A stretch of DNA of 64,000 nt from Hyphomonas sp. BRH_c22 (GTDB lineage Bacteria; Pseudomonadota; Alphaproteobacteria; Caulobacterales; Hyphomonadaceae). The stretch is taken from the NCBI RefSeq assembly GCF_000961795.1, contig NZ_LADU01000139.1, forward strand, positions 1-64,000, in the 5' to 3' direction. Of the stretch, positions 19,183 to 28,713 are shown piece by piece. The first letter of the stretch is position 1; the number at the start of each line of letters is the position of its first letter. The position numbers were made by a program, and so were the translations under genes. A model generated the notes under the pieces. That model was not told the DNA's origin and did not search any database. It saw only the letters and a program-made list of their open reading frames with translations.

Positions 19183-19220
19183 AACACCCGGTCCGCAGCG
19201 TGGCAACCGGACCAGACCGC

Positions 19221-20267
19221 CTAAAGCGCCTCTGTCGACTCCCTGACGATCAATTCGAGCGCAAATGCGCCCGGCGGCTGGGCCGCGCTGCCGCCATCGA
19301 CCTGTATCAGGCGCCGTGCTGCGGCGCGGCCAACATCGCGAATGGGAGACCGGACGGTCGTCATGGGCGGCCAGATGCGCGACGAAATCGGGGTGTCATC
19401 GAAGCCGACAATCGAGAGATCCTGCGGGATCTGCAGACCGGCCTTCCGGGCGGCGACATAGACACCCACCGCCATTTCGTCATTGCCTGCAAATATTGCC
19501 GTCGGACGATCCTGCTTGTGCAGCAAGGTGGTGGCGCACTGCACGCCGGAATCAAATGTGTAGGCCCCCTCGATTGTCAGGTCCGGATCGAGCGTCAAGC
19601 CGAAATCGGCAAGGCCTTTCGTGAAGCCGGCGAGGCGCTCATGGGTTGAGCGGAACGTATTGGGGCCGTGAATGTGGCCGATGCGCTTGTGGCCGAGCTG
19701 GGCGAGATGACGCGCGGCAAGCTCGGCGCCCTGCGCATCATGCGTGCGAATGATCAGGTCCGGCTTGTCGATCTCGACGGACGCAATGCGGACATAGGCG
19801 CAGTTGCGCTCGCGCAGCATTTCGGCCAGCTCATCATCCTCGGAAACCGATGGCGTCAGGATCAGGCCGAAAGGCTTGTGTTGAACGACAAAGGATTCCA
19901 CCCGCTCCCGGTAATTGGCATCGGCCCGGTCACAGGGCCTGAGGACGAGCTGGAAGCTGGTCTCGTCCAGCGCATCAAGGATGCCGCGCTGCATGTTGAC
20001 CACATATTGCGGGCTCGGGTTATCATAGACGAGCCCGATCAGGAATGACCGCCGAAACGCGAGCGCGCGCGCCTGCGGATTCGGGGTAAAGCCCGTTTCC
20101 TTGATGATCTGCTTGACGATCTCACGCGTTTCTTCGCGCACGAGCGGCGATTCATTTATGACGCGCGAGACCGTCTTTTTCGAGACATTGGCCATGCGGG
20201 CAATGTCGATGATGGTGACCGGCGTCTGGCGCCTTGTGTCTTTGTCTCGCCGAGAATCATCGGTCAT
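19221..20267 (-). CDS. LacI-family transcriptional regulator of the pectin/uronate genes
   Basis: 348 residues. An N-terminal extension of ~17 residues precedes the LacI helix-turn-helix ([20 protein letters not shown], residues ~18-37). The periplasmic-binding-like effector domain follows ([47 protein letters not shown]). It lies between the pectate lyase and kduI, and all three operator-like copies are within 9 kb, so it is the natural candidate repressor. By analogy with KdgR/UxuR-type LacI proteins the inducer would be a uronate intermediate such as KDG; that is inference. Confidence 0.93.
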   Translation of the reverse strand: MTDDSRRDKDTRRQTPVTIIDIARMANVSKKTVSRVINESPLVREETREIVKQIIKETGFTPNPQARALAFRRSFLIGLVYDNPSPQYVVNMQRGILDALDETSFQLVLRPCDRADANYRERVESFVVQHKPFGLILTPSVSEDDELAEMLRERNCAYVRIASVEIDKPDLIIRTHDAQGAELAARHLAQLGHKRIGHIHGPNTFRSTHERLAGFTKGLADFGLTLDPDLTIEGAYTFDSGVQCATTLLHKQDRPTAIFAGNDEMAVGVYVAARKAGLQIPQDLSIVGFDDTPISSRIWPPMTTVRSPIRDVGRAAARRLIQVDGGSAAQPPGAFALELIVRESTEAL

Positions 20268-20321
20268 GTCTTGCGCTTTCCCAGCTGCGTTGAGCCATTT
20301 GCCCCAGCAGCGGTGAAAAAC

Positions 20322-21743
20322 TCAAGTCCCGCGTGCCTTGGCCCCGGAATCGAGCGCGTCCGGGCTGACAGGCTTCATGGTCGCCATATCCCAAAGCGAC
20401 GGGTCAAATGCCCGCGTGGTCGGCTCATAGGCAGGGTATCCACCCACCTGTTCCTGGCTGTCGATAATCTCGCCGCGACCTTCGGCCACGTCGGCAAACA
20501 CGCGGACATCGTGCTGGTCACGGTCCCATGGTCGCGCGCCGGCATTGGCAAGCACGTAATGCTCAACATCCTTCGGGGAGAAGGGCGTGACATTGTCTGG
20601 CAAGGCATGGGCTGTCGCCGACTCGATGATCCTCGCGCGGCCTGTCGTGTAGCGACCGAGATACGGCGCATCATTCCCCCAGCGATCAACCGAGATATTG
20701 TCGCGGGCATGGAGATCGAGATCTCCCTCACCGCCTATCATGATCATCGGCAGATCTTTTACCGTGGAAGGACCGGCGCGCATCACGTTGCCGACAACGG
20801 CCATGCGCCCTGGCTCTAAGGCCATGTCGCCCCATTCGAGTTCCTGGAGATTGTACTGGATGGCGCGCTGGCCCGGATCGTAAATGAAATTGTTGACGAT
20901 GGCACCGTGCACGCCGCCCTTGAAGAGCGGACTGCGCTCGAAATTGTGCGCGTAGAGATTTCCATAGATCAGGATGTCACTGACATTGTCATGGATCAGC
21001 GATCCTTTGGAGTGCTCACCCTTGGCGTGGGTCGCGTGAGCAAGCCCTTCGGAAATGAGATTGTTCGAAAACGTGATCTTGTGTGACGTGCCCTTGCGCC
21101 AGTCATCAGGCGTGTCGCCGGTGAAGCGCGGGCCGGAAGCCGACAGGTTTTCGTCGGTCGCCCAGCTGAGGGTACAGTGATCGACGATGACATTGTAGGC
21201 GGCCAGGGTCGAGATCGCGTCGATGTCGCGGCCGCTCCTGTAAGCCTCGCCGAGATCACCTGGACGAATACGCACATGCTGAACAATCACGTCGTGACCG
21301 CCAATGATGAGGCCGCCCCTGATGAGCGTGATGCCCGGGGATGGTGCCGTCTGGCCGGCAATCGTGACGTAGGGATTTCGTATGGCGATCTCCTTGCCCT
21401 CAAGATCAATCACGCCGCCGACTTCAAACACAACGATCCGGGGGCCGTCTGCCTCGAGAGCCGCTCTTAGCGAGCCCGGCCCGTCGCCCGCCAGTGTGGT
21501 GACGCGGAGGACTTCACCGCCGGCGCCGCCCTTCGTGTCCGCCGCCCAACCGAGAGGGCCCCACCAGGCTGGATCAGGTTTTACAGCTTCCTGCACCGCC
21601 GCATCCGCAGTGGCGACCGCCGCCGGAACCGGCGATCCGGCGCCCGCAGCCGCCGTGAGGCTCGAACACCCTCCGAGCATGAGAACAAGGCCGCCAATCG
21701 CTGCCGTCAGGCCGCTTTGCATCGATTTGTTTCTTGTGGTCAT
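20322..21743 (-). CDS. Pectate lyase, PL1-like, lipoprotein
   Basis: 473 residues. A lipoprotein signal with lipobox MLGGC precedes a low-complexity Ala/Pro linker and a right-handed parallel beta-helix of the pectate lyase type: VVFEVGGVIDLEGKEIAI, PYVTIAGQTAPSPGITLI, GHDVIVQHVRIRPGD, VIVDHCTLSWATDENL, KITFSNNLISEGL. Pectate lyases cleave polygalacturonate by beta-elimination to unsaturated products, the substrates of the kdu branch. It lies 54 nt upstream of the LacI gene on the same strand, with an operator-like site 95 bp upstream of its start. Confidence 0.88.
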   Translation of the reverse strand: MTTRNKSMQSGLTAAIGGLVLMLGGCSSLTAAAGAGSPVPAAVATADAAVQEAVKPDPAWWGPLGWAADTKGGAGGEVLRVTTLAGDGPGSLRAALEADGPRIVVFEVGGVIDLEGKEIAIRNPYVTIAGQTAPSPGITLIRGGLIIGGHDVIVQHVRIRPGDLGEAYRSGRDIDAISTLAAYNVIVDHCTLSWATDENLSASGPRFTGDTPDDWRKGTSHKITFSNNLISEGLAHATHAKGEHSKGSLIHDNVSDILIYGNLYAHNFERSPLFKGGVHGAIVNNFIYDPGQRAIQYNLQELEWGDMALEPGRMAVVGNVMRAGPSTVKDLPMIMIGGEGDLDLHARDNISVDRWGNDAPYLGRYTTGRARIIESATAHALPDNVTPFSPKDVEHYVLANAGARPWDRDQHDVRVFADVAEGRGEIIDSQEQVGGYPAYEPTTRAFDPSLWDMATMKPVSPDALDSGAKARGT

Positions 21744-21837
21744 GTCGGCGTTTCCCTTAGTCCAGATGCTTTTTCTATCGTCGCTTAGCCTCGTTTCATT
21801 TGCAGAATTTGCAAACTCGGCTTATCGGTAATAATAA

Positions 21838-21854
21838 ATGACACCGGTTTCCTA
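21838..21854. promoter_or_regulatory. Operator-like site between pectate lyase and FAH-family gene
   Basis: ATGACACCGGTTTCCTA is, on the opposite strand, TAGGAAACCGGTGTCAT. It shares the AACCGGTGTCAT core with the sites at 12761 and 19166. It lies between divergent genes, 95 bp from the lyase and 60 bp from the downstream gene, and probably controls both. Confidence 0.7.
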
Positions 21855-21913
21855 AGGTGTCCAGACAAAGAGCGAATTTAGAATCGCCATCCAAAAAAAG
21901 GTAGACGACGCGC

Positions 21914-22750
21914 GTGACAGAATTTTCCAACTCGGCAGCGAACCTCGCATCGGCGTTCGTCAAAGCCCGGCTTTCGGCTCAGGCGATCGAGGCCTATCCG
22001 GGGCCAGTGCCGCAAACACTGGCAGACGCTTACGCCATACAGGACTTGGCGATATCAGCCTGGCCCGAACCCGTCGCCGGCTGGAAAGTTGGCCGCATCA
22101 TGGGCGATGATGCCATCCGGTTCGGGACCGACAGGCTGGCGGGTCCAATCTTTTCCAGCCAGGTCAGGGCGGCAAGCGCATCGCCGTCGGTCATGCCGGT
22201 ATTCAAGGGCGGGTTTGCCGCGATTGAAGGCGAGTGCGTGATCATTACCGCGCAGGATGCACCCGATGACAAGACAGAATGGACCAGTGCCGAAGCGATC
22301 GGAATGATTGGCGCCATTCACGCGGGTATCGAGATAGCGTCCAGCCCGTTTGCGGGAATCAACGATCTTGGACCCCTCGTGACGATCTCCGATTTCGGAA
22401 ACAATTTCGGGCTTGTGATCGGCGACCTGATTCCCCACTGGCAGGATTTGGAGACCGATGAATGGTCATTTGAAACGATTATCGGCGACACGCGTGTCGG
22501 AAAGGCCACGCCTGCTGCGATTCCCGGCGGCCCTGTGGAATCGTTCCGCTTCATGTTGGAGAATGCTGCTCGCCGCGCCATGCCCCTGAAGAAAGGCTCC
22601 GCCATCACGACCGGAGCGGTCACGGGCGTGCATATCGCCGGAATTTCTGATTCGGCCATTGTGCGCGCCACCGGAGTCCGGGACATCCGCGTTCGCCTGA
22701 TCGAGGCCGAACCGCGCACTGAAGGCGCTGACGCTTCGCAAGCAGGCTGA
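21914..22750 (+). CDS. 2-keto-4-pentenoate hydratase / FAH-superfamily protein
   Basis: 278 residues starting at a GTG with an A/G-rich stretch upstream. The hydratase-type FAH fold is seen in the region before GWKVG, in FAAIEGECVI (metal-binding Glu) and in KGSAITTGAVTGVHIAG. The MhpD branch acts on 2-keto-4-enoates; others in the superfamily cleave or dehydrate 2-keto-3-deoxy acids. Divergence from the pectate lyase across a shared operator suggests it acts on a pectin-derived keto acid rather than on aromatics, but the reaction is not known. Confidence 0.75.
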   Translation: MTEFSNSAANLASAFVKARLSAQAIEAYPGPVPQTLADAYAIQDLAISAWPEPVAGWKVGRIMGDDAIRFGTDRLAGPIFSSQVRAASASPSVMPVFKGGFAAIEGECVIITAQDAPDDKTEWTSAEAIGMIGAIHAGIEIASSPFAGINDLGPLVTISDFGNNFGLVIGDLIPHWQDLETDEWSFETIIGDTRVGKATPAAIPGGPVESFRFMLENAARRAMPLKKGSAITTGAVTGVHIAGISDSAIVRATGVRDIRVRLIEAEPRTEGADASQAG

Positions 22751-22994
22751 CGCCCACCGGACCAGCAGCCCGGATTTTCAGTCCTGACGCTTTCCACCAT
22801 GGTGTCGGTATCATGATCCGCACCAGAACAGCCGCCTGTTGCGGCCTGTTAAAAAGACTGCCTGCGGAGCATCACCTATCCTGCACGATGGGGCCTGCGG
22901 TCACAAAGACAACCTGGGGTCGCTTATCAATACCCTCTTTAGTTGTTTAAGAATTTTGCGAATTTTCGATAAAATAACTCCCTCGAAACATTTT

Positions 22995-24140
22995 ATGATT
23001 ATCTGTGAGAAAGCGATTCCGGGGGGACACATCATCTTGCTGAACAACTTGCCACCACGCTTCGAGAATCTCAAAGCCGACGTGCTGCAGCGGTATCAGA
23101 TTCTCAATGGATCGATGGCCTATGACGCCAGCCAGATTTCCCGAACTGCCGCGCTCGTTTTCGATCTTCCCACCGTCGTCGTGGTACTCAATGAGCGCTA
23201 CAGGCACTGGTATCATTCCCAGCATGGTGTCGCGCCGGGTTCCCTGGATCACGTTCTCGCATTCTGTGCACTGTCCAATCTGTCGGATTCCCTTTTTGTC
23301 GTGCAGGATGTTCGCAAGGAAGCCTTCTTTTCACGCGATAAGAGCCTGACTTGCGCAGCGAACATTGTGTTCTTTGCAGGCGCCCCCCTGAGCGACCCCG
23401 ACGGCAAACGATTCGGAACGCTTTGCCTGATTGATGAAAAGCCGCGGGAGTTCGGCGCCGACAAACTTGCGGTACTGGGCAGTTTTGCGCAGCTGGTGAG
23501 CCAGGACATCTGCCTGCGAAGCGCCGGGCGCTATGCCGTGCGGGACCTGATAAAACTGGAAGAGGACAAGTGCTTCCTGTTTGACCTAGCCATGACCGAC
23601 CCTTTGACGAAGGCGCTGAACCGGCGCGCCTTTTTCCGCTTTGCCGAGCGCGAAGTCCTGCGGTCCAGGCGCCACGGGCTCGACGTCTCTGTCCTGATGA
23701 TCGACATCGACCACTTCAAGGCTGTGAATGATGTTCACGGACATAATGCAGGTGACGATGTTCTGAAGCAGCTGGTGGGCGTCATTTCCGACAGCACCCG
23801 TGACGAAGACCTTGTCGGACGACTGGGCGGCGAAGAGTTCGCCCTGATACTTCCTGAAACCGATCTGGAAAAAGCAGGGATTCTCGCAAACCGGCTGCGC
23901 GAGGCCGTCAAGCGATTGTCTTTTCCAACCGAAACGGGCGCGTTCGGTATTTCGATCAGTATCGGAATCAGCGTGCCGGAGGCTTCGGACACCGATATTC
24001 TCCCAGCTCTGGAGCGAGCGGACAAGGCACTCTACGAAGCCAAGCGAAATGGCAGGGACAGGGTAGAAACGTCGGCGCCTCAAGATCTTGGCCGGCTTAT
24101 CGGAGATGCCGACGAATGGATCCTTCGACAGGCGTCCTAG
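22995..24140 (+). CDS. Diguanylate cyclase with N-terminal GAF domain
   Basis: 381 residues from the ATG at 22995. A GAF-like sensory domain occupies residues ~30-185 (VVVVLNERYRHW, FFAGAPLSDPDGKRFGTLCL). The GGDEF domain follows from ~200, with MTDPLTKALNRRAF, active-site GGEEF (278-282), and an intact allosteric I-site RDED (269-272) exactly five residues earlier, so product inhibition is expected. No membrane helix is seen; it is likely cytoplasmic. The start is uncertain: a TTG at 23037 has a G-rich ribosome site before it, and the frame is open to 22839. It makes c-di-GMP and lies between cellulose and flagellar genes. Confidence 0.9.
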   Translation: MIICEKAIPGGHIILLNNLPPRFENLKADVLQRYQILNGSMAYDASQISRTAALVFDLPTVVVVLNERYRHWYHSQHGVAPGSLDHVLAFCALSNLSDSLFVVQDVRKEAFFSRDKSLTCAANIVFFAGAPLSDPDGKRFGTLCLIDEKPREFGADKLAVLGSFAQLVSQDICLRSAGRYAVRDLIKLEEDKCFLFDLAMTDPLTKALNRRAFFRFAEREVLRSRRHGLDVSVLMIDIDHFKAVNDVHGHNAGDDVLKQLVGVISDSTRDEDLVGRLGGEEFALILPETDLEKAGILANRLREAVKRLSFPTETGAFGISISIGISVPEASDTDILPALERADKALYEAKRNGRDRVETSAPQDLGRLIGDADEWILRQAS

Positions 24141-24174
24141 GCAATCGAGAGCAGAGGCCCGCCGAGGCGGTGGC

Positions 24175-24504
24175 TTAGTCCTTCATTCGCTTCAGGCGGT
24201 CTTCTGAATCGAATGCGCGCTTCAATACATCCCGCACGCCCAGCAGCTCTGCCTCTTTTTCGGACACCGATGATTGCAGGGCCTCGATATCCCGTAAGAG
24301 CTTTGTCACATGACCATTCTGGTGTGACATCATGAGAGACCTGACATCCTCGCGCTGATGGTCGAGGTGGCTCAGGGTTTCGACCAGTCGCTGCGCCTCA
24401 GCGCCCACACGGTCGAGTTCCTTCTGGGCAATGGCGTGGTCCTGCTCCGCCTTCTGACGCTTGAGCGAGACGATTTTCTGCAAGTCGGGTTTTCGCTTGG
24501 ACAT
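24175..24504 (-). CDS. Small coiled-coil protein, FliJ-like candidate
   Basis: 109 residues from MSKRKPDLQKIV, almost wholly charged heptad-like helix (RQKAEQDHAIAQKELDRVG, DIEALQSSVSEKEAELLG). It lies 7 nt after flhB in the flagellar export operon. Size and coiled-coil nature match FliJ, the export-gate stimulator that works with FliI, and no other fliJ candidate is in the cluster. No diagnostic motif can be named, so the identity is inference. A longer frame upstream lies inside flhB and is rejected. Confidence 0.6.
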   Translation of the reverse strand: MSKRKPDLQKIVSLKRQKAEQDHAIAQKELDRVGAEAQRLVETLSHLDHQREDVRSLMMSHQNGHVTKLLRDIEALQSSVSEKEAELLGVRDVLKRAFDSEDRLKRMKD

Positions 24505-24511
24505 GGCTTCC

Positions 24512-25585
24512 TCACATGTGCTTGCGCACACTTTCAACAAAGTTGATGGCTGCAGCGACGGCTGCAAAATGTTCGGGCTGGATTTCCTCGTCAATGTCCA
24601 CGAGTTTGTAGATGGAACGCGTTGAAGGCGGGTCGCGATAGATCGGGACGTTGTTTTCGACAGCCAGTTCCCTGATCTTTGCTGCGAGATGATCCATACC
24701 CTTCGCAACGCAGACGGGTGCGAGATTGTCATCCGGGTTCCATCTCAAGGCGACGGCGTAGTGGGTCGGGTTGACCATGACGACCGTCGCCGTCTTCACG
24801 TTCTGCAGCATCTGGCCTTTCGTGAGCTTGGAGGCTGCGTGACGGCGTGACTGTTTGAGCTGCGGATCACCTTCGCTCTGCTTGATCTCCTTTTTCATTT
24901 CCTCACGAGACATTTTCAGCTTGTTCTCGTGGAGGCGTCTCTGGAGCGGAAGATCAAGGGCCGCGAGAACCAGCTGAAACAGGAGAAACCACAGAATCAG
25001 TTTCAGGGCCTGGCTGAAGGTGAATGTCGCGAAATGGCCGAGTTCGATAGCGCTGCTGGCATAGTAGTCTTTCGCCAGCTGAAACAGGAAAAATACGGCA
25101 ATCACACCGGCAAAGCCAAGTTTGACCGTATCCTTCAGGAAGTCCGTCAGCCCGCGCGCACCATACTTCTTCTTGAGATTCTCCGCCGGAGATATCTTCT
25201 TCATGTCCATCTGGATCTTCTTGAACGAGAACGAAATGGATCGCTGGACAACCAGCGCAATCAGAACGACCACAGCAAGAATGACGAAAAGCGACAGGAA
25301 CTGGAGCAGTGCCCCGGACAGCCAGGTTTTTGTCTGCGCACCGCCACCGGTAAACACGTCATTTGCATAGGCATCCACGTGATACATGAAGCCGGAGAAC
25401 TCGCTGAATATGCTGTTCCCGATCACGCCCTGCAGAACCACGCCCGCACCGAGAACACCAGCGATCAGTGCAAAGGCGTTCGCCTCCTTCGACTGAGGAA
25501 CGTTGCCCTCATCCCGCGCTTGCTGGCGCTTGGAATCGGTGGCTTCGAATTCCTTTTCGCCGCTATCGGATTCCTGCTCGGCCAT
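24512..25585 (-). CDS. flhB: Flagellar export protein FlhB
   Basis: 357 residues. Four membrane helices in the N-terminal half are followed by the cytoplasmic switch domain with the autocleavage motif NPTH (272-275) in MVNPTHYAVALRW. FlhB sets the change of export from rod/hook to filament substrates. It is 8 nt downstream of fliR in the order flgB-flgC-fliE-fliQ-flhA-fliR-flhB. The N-terminus is strongly charged (SGEKEFEATDSKRQQARDEG), as is usual for FlhB. Confidence 0.96.
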   Translation of the reverse strand: MAEQESDSGEKEFEATDSKRQQARDEGNVPQSKEANAFALIAGVLGAGVVLQGVIGNSIFSEFSGFMYHVDAYANDVFTGGGAQTKTWLSGALLQFLSLFVILAVVVLIALVVQRSISFSFKKIQMDMKKISPAENLKKKYGARGLTDFLKDTVKLGFAGVIAVFFLFQLAKDYYASSAIELGHFATFTFSQALKLILWFLLFQLVLAALDLPLQRRLHENKLKMSREEMKKEIKQSEGDPQLKQSRRHAASKLTKGQMLQNVKTATVVMVNPTHYAVALRWNPDDNLAPVCVAKGMDHLAAKIRELAVENNVPIYRDPPSTRSIYKLVDIDEEIQPEHFAAVAAAINFVESVRKHM

Positions 25586-25593
25586 GCGTTACC

Positions 25594-26349
25594 CTACAAC
25601 CATCCGACGACCTGGAGTACCCGGTCCTTCCACACGATGAGCAAGCCAACGACAGACAAGGCGAACAGGATTGTGCCGCCGCCGATCATCAGCGGCGCGC
25701 CGACAAAGGCGACCATCAGCTGTGGCAGTGCCTTGTTTATGAAGCCGAGGCATATGTTGTACAGCAGGTTTACGGCAACGAAGGGCCATGCCAGCAGCAC
25801 GGCGAATCCGACGGCCGAAAAACTTCGATTGATCAGCAGGTCCCAATCCAGAGCCGACAGGGCGCCTACCGGGATTTCATTGTACAGCCGCAGCAGTGAC
25901 GCGATGGCCGTCAGGTGAAAATCTGCTGACAACAGGATGGCTGCGCCGGCCATGGACAGCATGTTGGCCGTCAGGCTTTGCGCCTCGTGCTCGAGCGCGA
26001 CACCCAGCAGCTGTGACAGGCCAATGGATTGGGAAATGATCGTACCGGCAATGCTGAGCATCCAGACCGAGACGCGCAGCACAGCCCCAAGACAAAATCC
26101 GATCGTAAGCTCGCTGAGCAGGAGCCCGCCAAAGCCTGACAGGGGAGTCAGCGGCGGCGCCTCGACCACGCCGGTGCTGGCGAGTGCCATTGCGACGGCG
26201 AGCAGGATCATCAGGCGCATCTGTACGGGCACGACCTGCTCGCCAATGCCGGGCATGAAGAATATGATGAACGTCAGACGCGCCACAACCAGGAAGAACA
26301 CCGCCAGCCATGGTGCCAGCGAGTCCGCCATGGCGGCGAGCTCAACCAT
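25594..26349 (-). CDS. fliR: Flagellar export gate protein FliR
   Basis: 251 residues, six hydrophobic segments, with family-typical stretches (FIIFFMPGIGEQVVP, GFCLGAVLRVSVWMLSIAG, SQLLGVALEHEAQ). Part of the FliPQR core of the flagellar type III gate. Its ATG overlaps the flhA stop by one base (TGATG). Confidence 0.95.
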   Translation of the reverse strand: MVELAAMADSLAPWLAVFFLVVARLTFIIFFMPGIGEQVVPVQMRLMILLAVAMALASTGVVEAPPLTPLSGFGGLLLSELTIGFCLGAVLRVSVWMLSIAGTIISQSIGLSQLLGVALEHEAQSLTANMLSMAGAAILLSADFHLTAIASLLRLYNEIPVGALSALDWDLLINRSFSAVGFAVLLAWPFVAVNLLYNICLGFINKALPQLMVAFVGAPLMIGGGTILFALSVVGLLIVWKDRVLQVVGWL

Positions 26350-28427
26350 CAGACAACGCCGATGATATACGGTTTGGTTTTTGCGGTTATCTCTTCATAG
26401 GCCAGAACCGAATTGCGGATACCCTTGCTGGCCAGCACGGTCTGAAGGAATCGCCGGCGGCGCGACGAGGTCGCCACGGATGCCATGATGCCCTTCTTGG
26501 CTGCATCGTTCAGCTTGGACTGCACCTCGGACGTCAATTCGCCGAACATTTCAGGCGGGAGCGCAACATCGCAGCTGCCATTTTCGTTATTGACTTCGTA
26601 CTGGACGAATTTCTGCTCCCAGGCTGACGAAAGCTGGACGAGCGGCAGCCGCCCCTGATCGTCCTGCAGACGGTCGACAATCTGGAAGGCGAGGCGCTGG
26701 CGGACCAGTTCGACAATGCGCGGCAGGCCGGTTGCCGAAGCCTTGACCTCGGCGATCGTCTCGATGATCAGGAAGAGGTTGCGAACGGAGACACGCTCCT
26801 CAAGCAGGAGGCGAACGACCGACAGGAGCATTTCAGGGGATACTTTTGCCGGGATATACTCATCCAGGAACCGGCGATTGGCCGCAGCCCGATCATTATC
26901 AGTCACAGTGGTAAGCGCATCAAGTGTGTCCAGCATGACCATGCGCGTGAAGACCAGCGAGAAGTTTGACTGGATGACTTCGAGCATATGGGTGGCGAGG
27001 ACTTCGATCGGCTCAACGACAGGGACACCAGCGGCTGCCAACTCTTGCTTCTTGCCGTTGGGCAGCCAACGGGCTGCCGCCTTGTAGACCGGCTCCTTGA
27101 CCTTTTCTCCCTGCAGGTGGGGCGACTGATCATCCTCCATCAACGCGAGAATGAACCCTGGGCGCAGGAGGCCTGAATCGATCCGGACGCCCTGAATCCG
27201 GATCCGGTATTCGTTCTTCTTGAGAGTCGGATTGTCGGTCATACGGATCGGCGGCAGCACGAAACCGTATTCCTCGGCGATGTAGCGGCGGATCTTGTGA
27301 ATGCGGCTTTCGAAGCCGTTATCGCCGAGCAGGACGAGGTTCACCAGGTCGGGCGCGACTTCGAGGTGGATTTCGTCAGCGTGGATCGAGTCGCCAAACT
27401 TCACTGGCTCCGGTGCTGTATTCTCGGGGACCTGTTCGGCTTCAGCGTCCTTTGCACGGGACCGGCGCCGCACGAGGACCGATGCCGTCGCGAACCCGGC
27501 TGATGCCAGCATGAAGGGGACGAACGGAAGACCGGGGAACAGCGCAAAGACGAACAGGATACCGGCAACGATCATCAGCGCGGCGACGTTGGTGCCGAGC
27601 TGGGCCACGAGCGCCAGATCGATGGCACCTTCCTCTCGCCCCTTTGACAAGAGCAGCGCGGAGGCGACTGACACGATGACGGCAGGAACCTGCGACACGA
27701 GGCCATCGCCCACCGTCAGGACCGAATAAATGCTCAAAGCCTCCGAAAAACTGAGATTGTGGACGGTCAGACCTATGGCAATGCCTGCGACCAGATTCAG
27801 CACGGTGATGATCAGGCCGGCAATGGCGTCACCCTTGACGAATTTCGAGGCGCCATCGAGCGACCCGAGAAAGGCGGCCTCTTCCTGTTCCTTCTGGCGG
27901 CGCTTCTTGGCTTCTTCATGCGTGATGGCCCCGACGGCGAGATCGGAATCGATCGCCAGCTGCTTGCCCGGCATGGCATCAAGGGCAAAGCGTGCACCCA
28001 CCTCGGCCATGCGGCCTGCACCCTTGGTAATGACCATGAAATTCACGATCACAAGAACGCTGAACACGACGAGACCCACGAACAGGTTCCCGCCCATGAT
28101 GAACATCGCGAAGCCCTCGATTACCCCGCCGGCAGCCTGGGTTCCTGTATGGCCCTCGCCGATGATCAGCTTGGTCGATGACACGTTCAGCGCAAGGCGC
28201 AGGATAAGCGATGCAAGAAGCACGCTGGGGAATGACGAGAAATCCAGCGGCCGTTCGATAAATACCGAGGTTGCGAAGATCAGGATCGCGAACGCAAAAG
28301 ACAGGGTCAGGCCAACATCCATGACCCAAGCGGGGATGGGCAGGATCATCACAAGGATGACCAGCATCAGGCCGATGGCCAGCAGTGATGTAGGCCGGGC
28401 CAGGCCGAAGGTGTTCGATGACGGCAC
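26349..28427 (-). CDS. flhA: Flagellar export gate protein FlhA
   Basis: 692 residues, the normal length. The N-terminal half holds about eight membrane helices and the FHIPEP signature region (GRMAEVGARFALDAMPGKQL); the C-terminal half is the cytoplasmic nonameric ring domain (PPIRMTDNPTLKKNEYRIRI). GTG start. It is 7 nt after fliQ. FlhA binds export chaperone complexes and couples ion flow to export. Confidence 0.96.
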   Translation of the reverse strand: MPSSNTFGLARPTSLLAIGLMLVILVMILPIPAWVMDVGLTLSFAFAILIFATSVFIERPLDFSSFPSVLLASLILRLALNVSSTKLIIGEGHTGTQAAGGVIEGFAMFIMGGNLFVGLVVFSVLVIVNFMVITKGAGRMAEVGARFALDAMPGKQLAIDSDLAVGAITHEEAKKRRQKEQEEAAFLGSLDGASKFVKGDAIAGLIITVLNLVAGIAIGLTVHNLSFSEALSIYSVLTVGDGLVSQVPAVIVSVASALLLSKGREEGAIDLALVAQLGTNVAALMIVAGILFVFALFPGLPFVPFMLASAGFATASVLVRRRSRAKDAEAEQVPENTAPEPVKFGDSIHADEIHLEVAPDLVNLVLLGDNGFESRIHKIRRYIAEEYGFVLPPIRMTDNPTLKKNEYRIRIQGVRIDSGLLRPGFILALMEDDQSPHLQGEKVKEPVYKAAARWLPNGKKQELAAAGVPVVEPIEVLATHMLEVIQSNFSLVFTRMVMLDTLDALTTVTDNDRAAANRRFLDEYIPAKVSPEMLLSVVRLLLEERVSVRNLFLIIETIAEVKASATGLPRIVELVRQRLAFQIVDRLQDDQGRLPLVQLSSAWEQKFVQYEVNNENGSCDVALPPEMFGELTSEVQSKLNDAAKKGIMASVATSSRRRRFLQTVLASKGIRNSVLAYEEITAKTKPYIIGVV

Positions 28428-28434
28428 GTGGGAC

Positions 28435-28698
28435 CTATCTGGAAATGAGTGGAAGTACCGAATTATTGAACAGGTCCAGGCACAGCCTGGTCATGTATCC
28501 AAGCGAAAGAAAAAATACGATCACGACCGCCAGGATCTTCGGAATGAAGGTCAAGGTGACTTCCTGGATAGATGTCAGCGCCTGCAGCAGGCCGATTCCG
28601 AAGCCTACAATCAACGTCACGGCAAGGATGGGCATGGCCATCATTGCGGCGCCCCAGATATGGGCACGAAGAACCTCGAAAATTTCAGCTTCGGACAT
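28435..28698 (-). CDS. fliQ: Flagellar export gate protein FliQ
   Basis: 87 residues with two long hydrophobic helices and the family core GFGIGLLQALTSIQEVTLTF. Component of the FliPQR export pore, in operon between fliE and flhA. Confidence 0.95.
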   Translation of the reverse strand: MSEAEIFEVLRAHIWGAAMMAMPILAVTLIVGFGIGLLQALTSIQEVTLTFIPKILAVVIVFFLSLGYMTRLCLDLFNNSVLPLISR

Positions 28699-28713
28699 GG
28701 CGACCTCCGGCCT

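Noticed and set aside
22799-22814. ATGGTGTCGGTATCAT upstream of the diguanylate cyclase, resembling the uronate operator
   Set aside because: It lacks the central ACCGGT of the three good sites and the spacing differs; chance similarity is likely.
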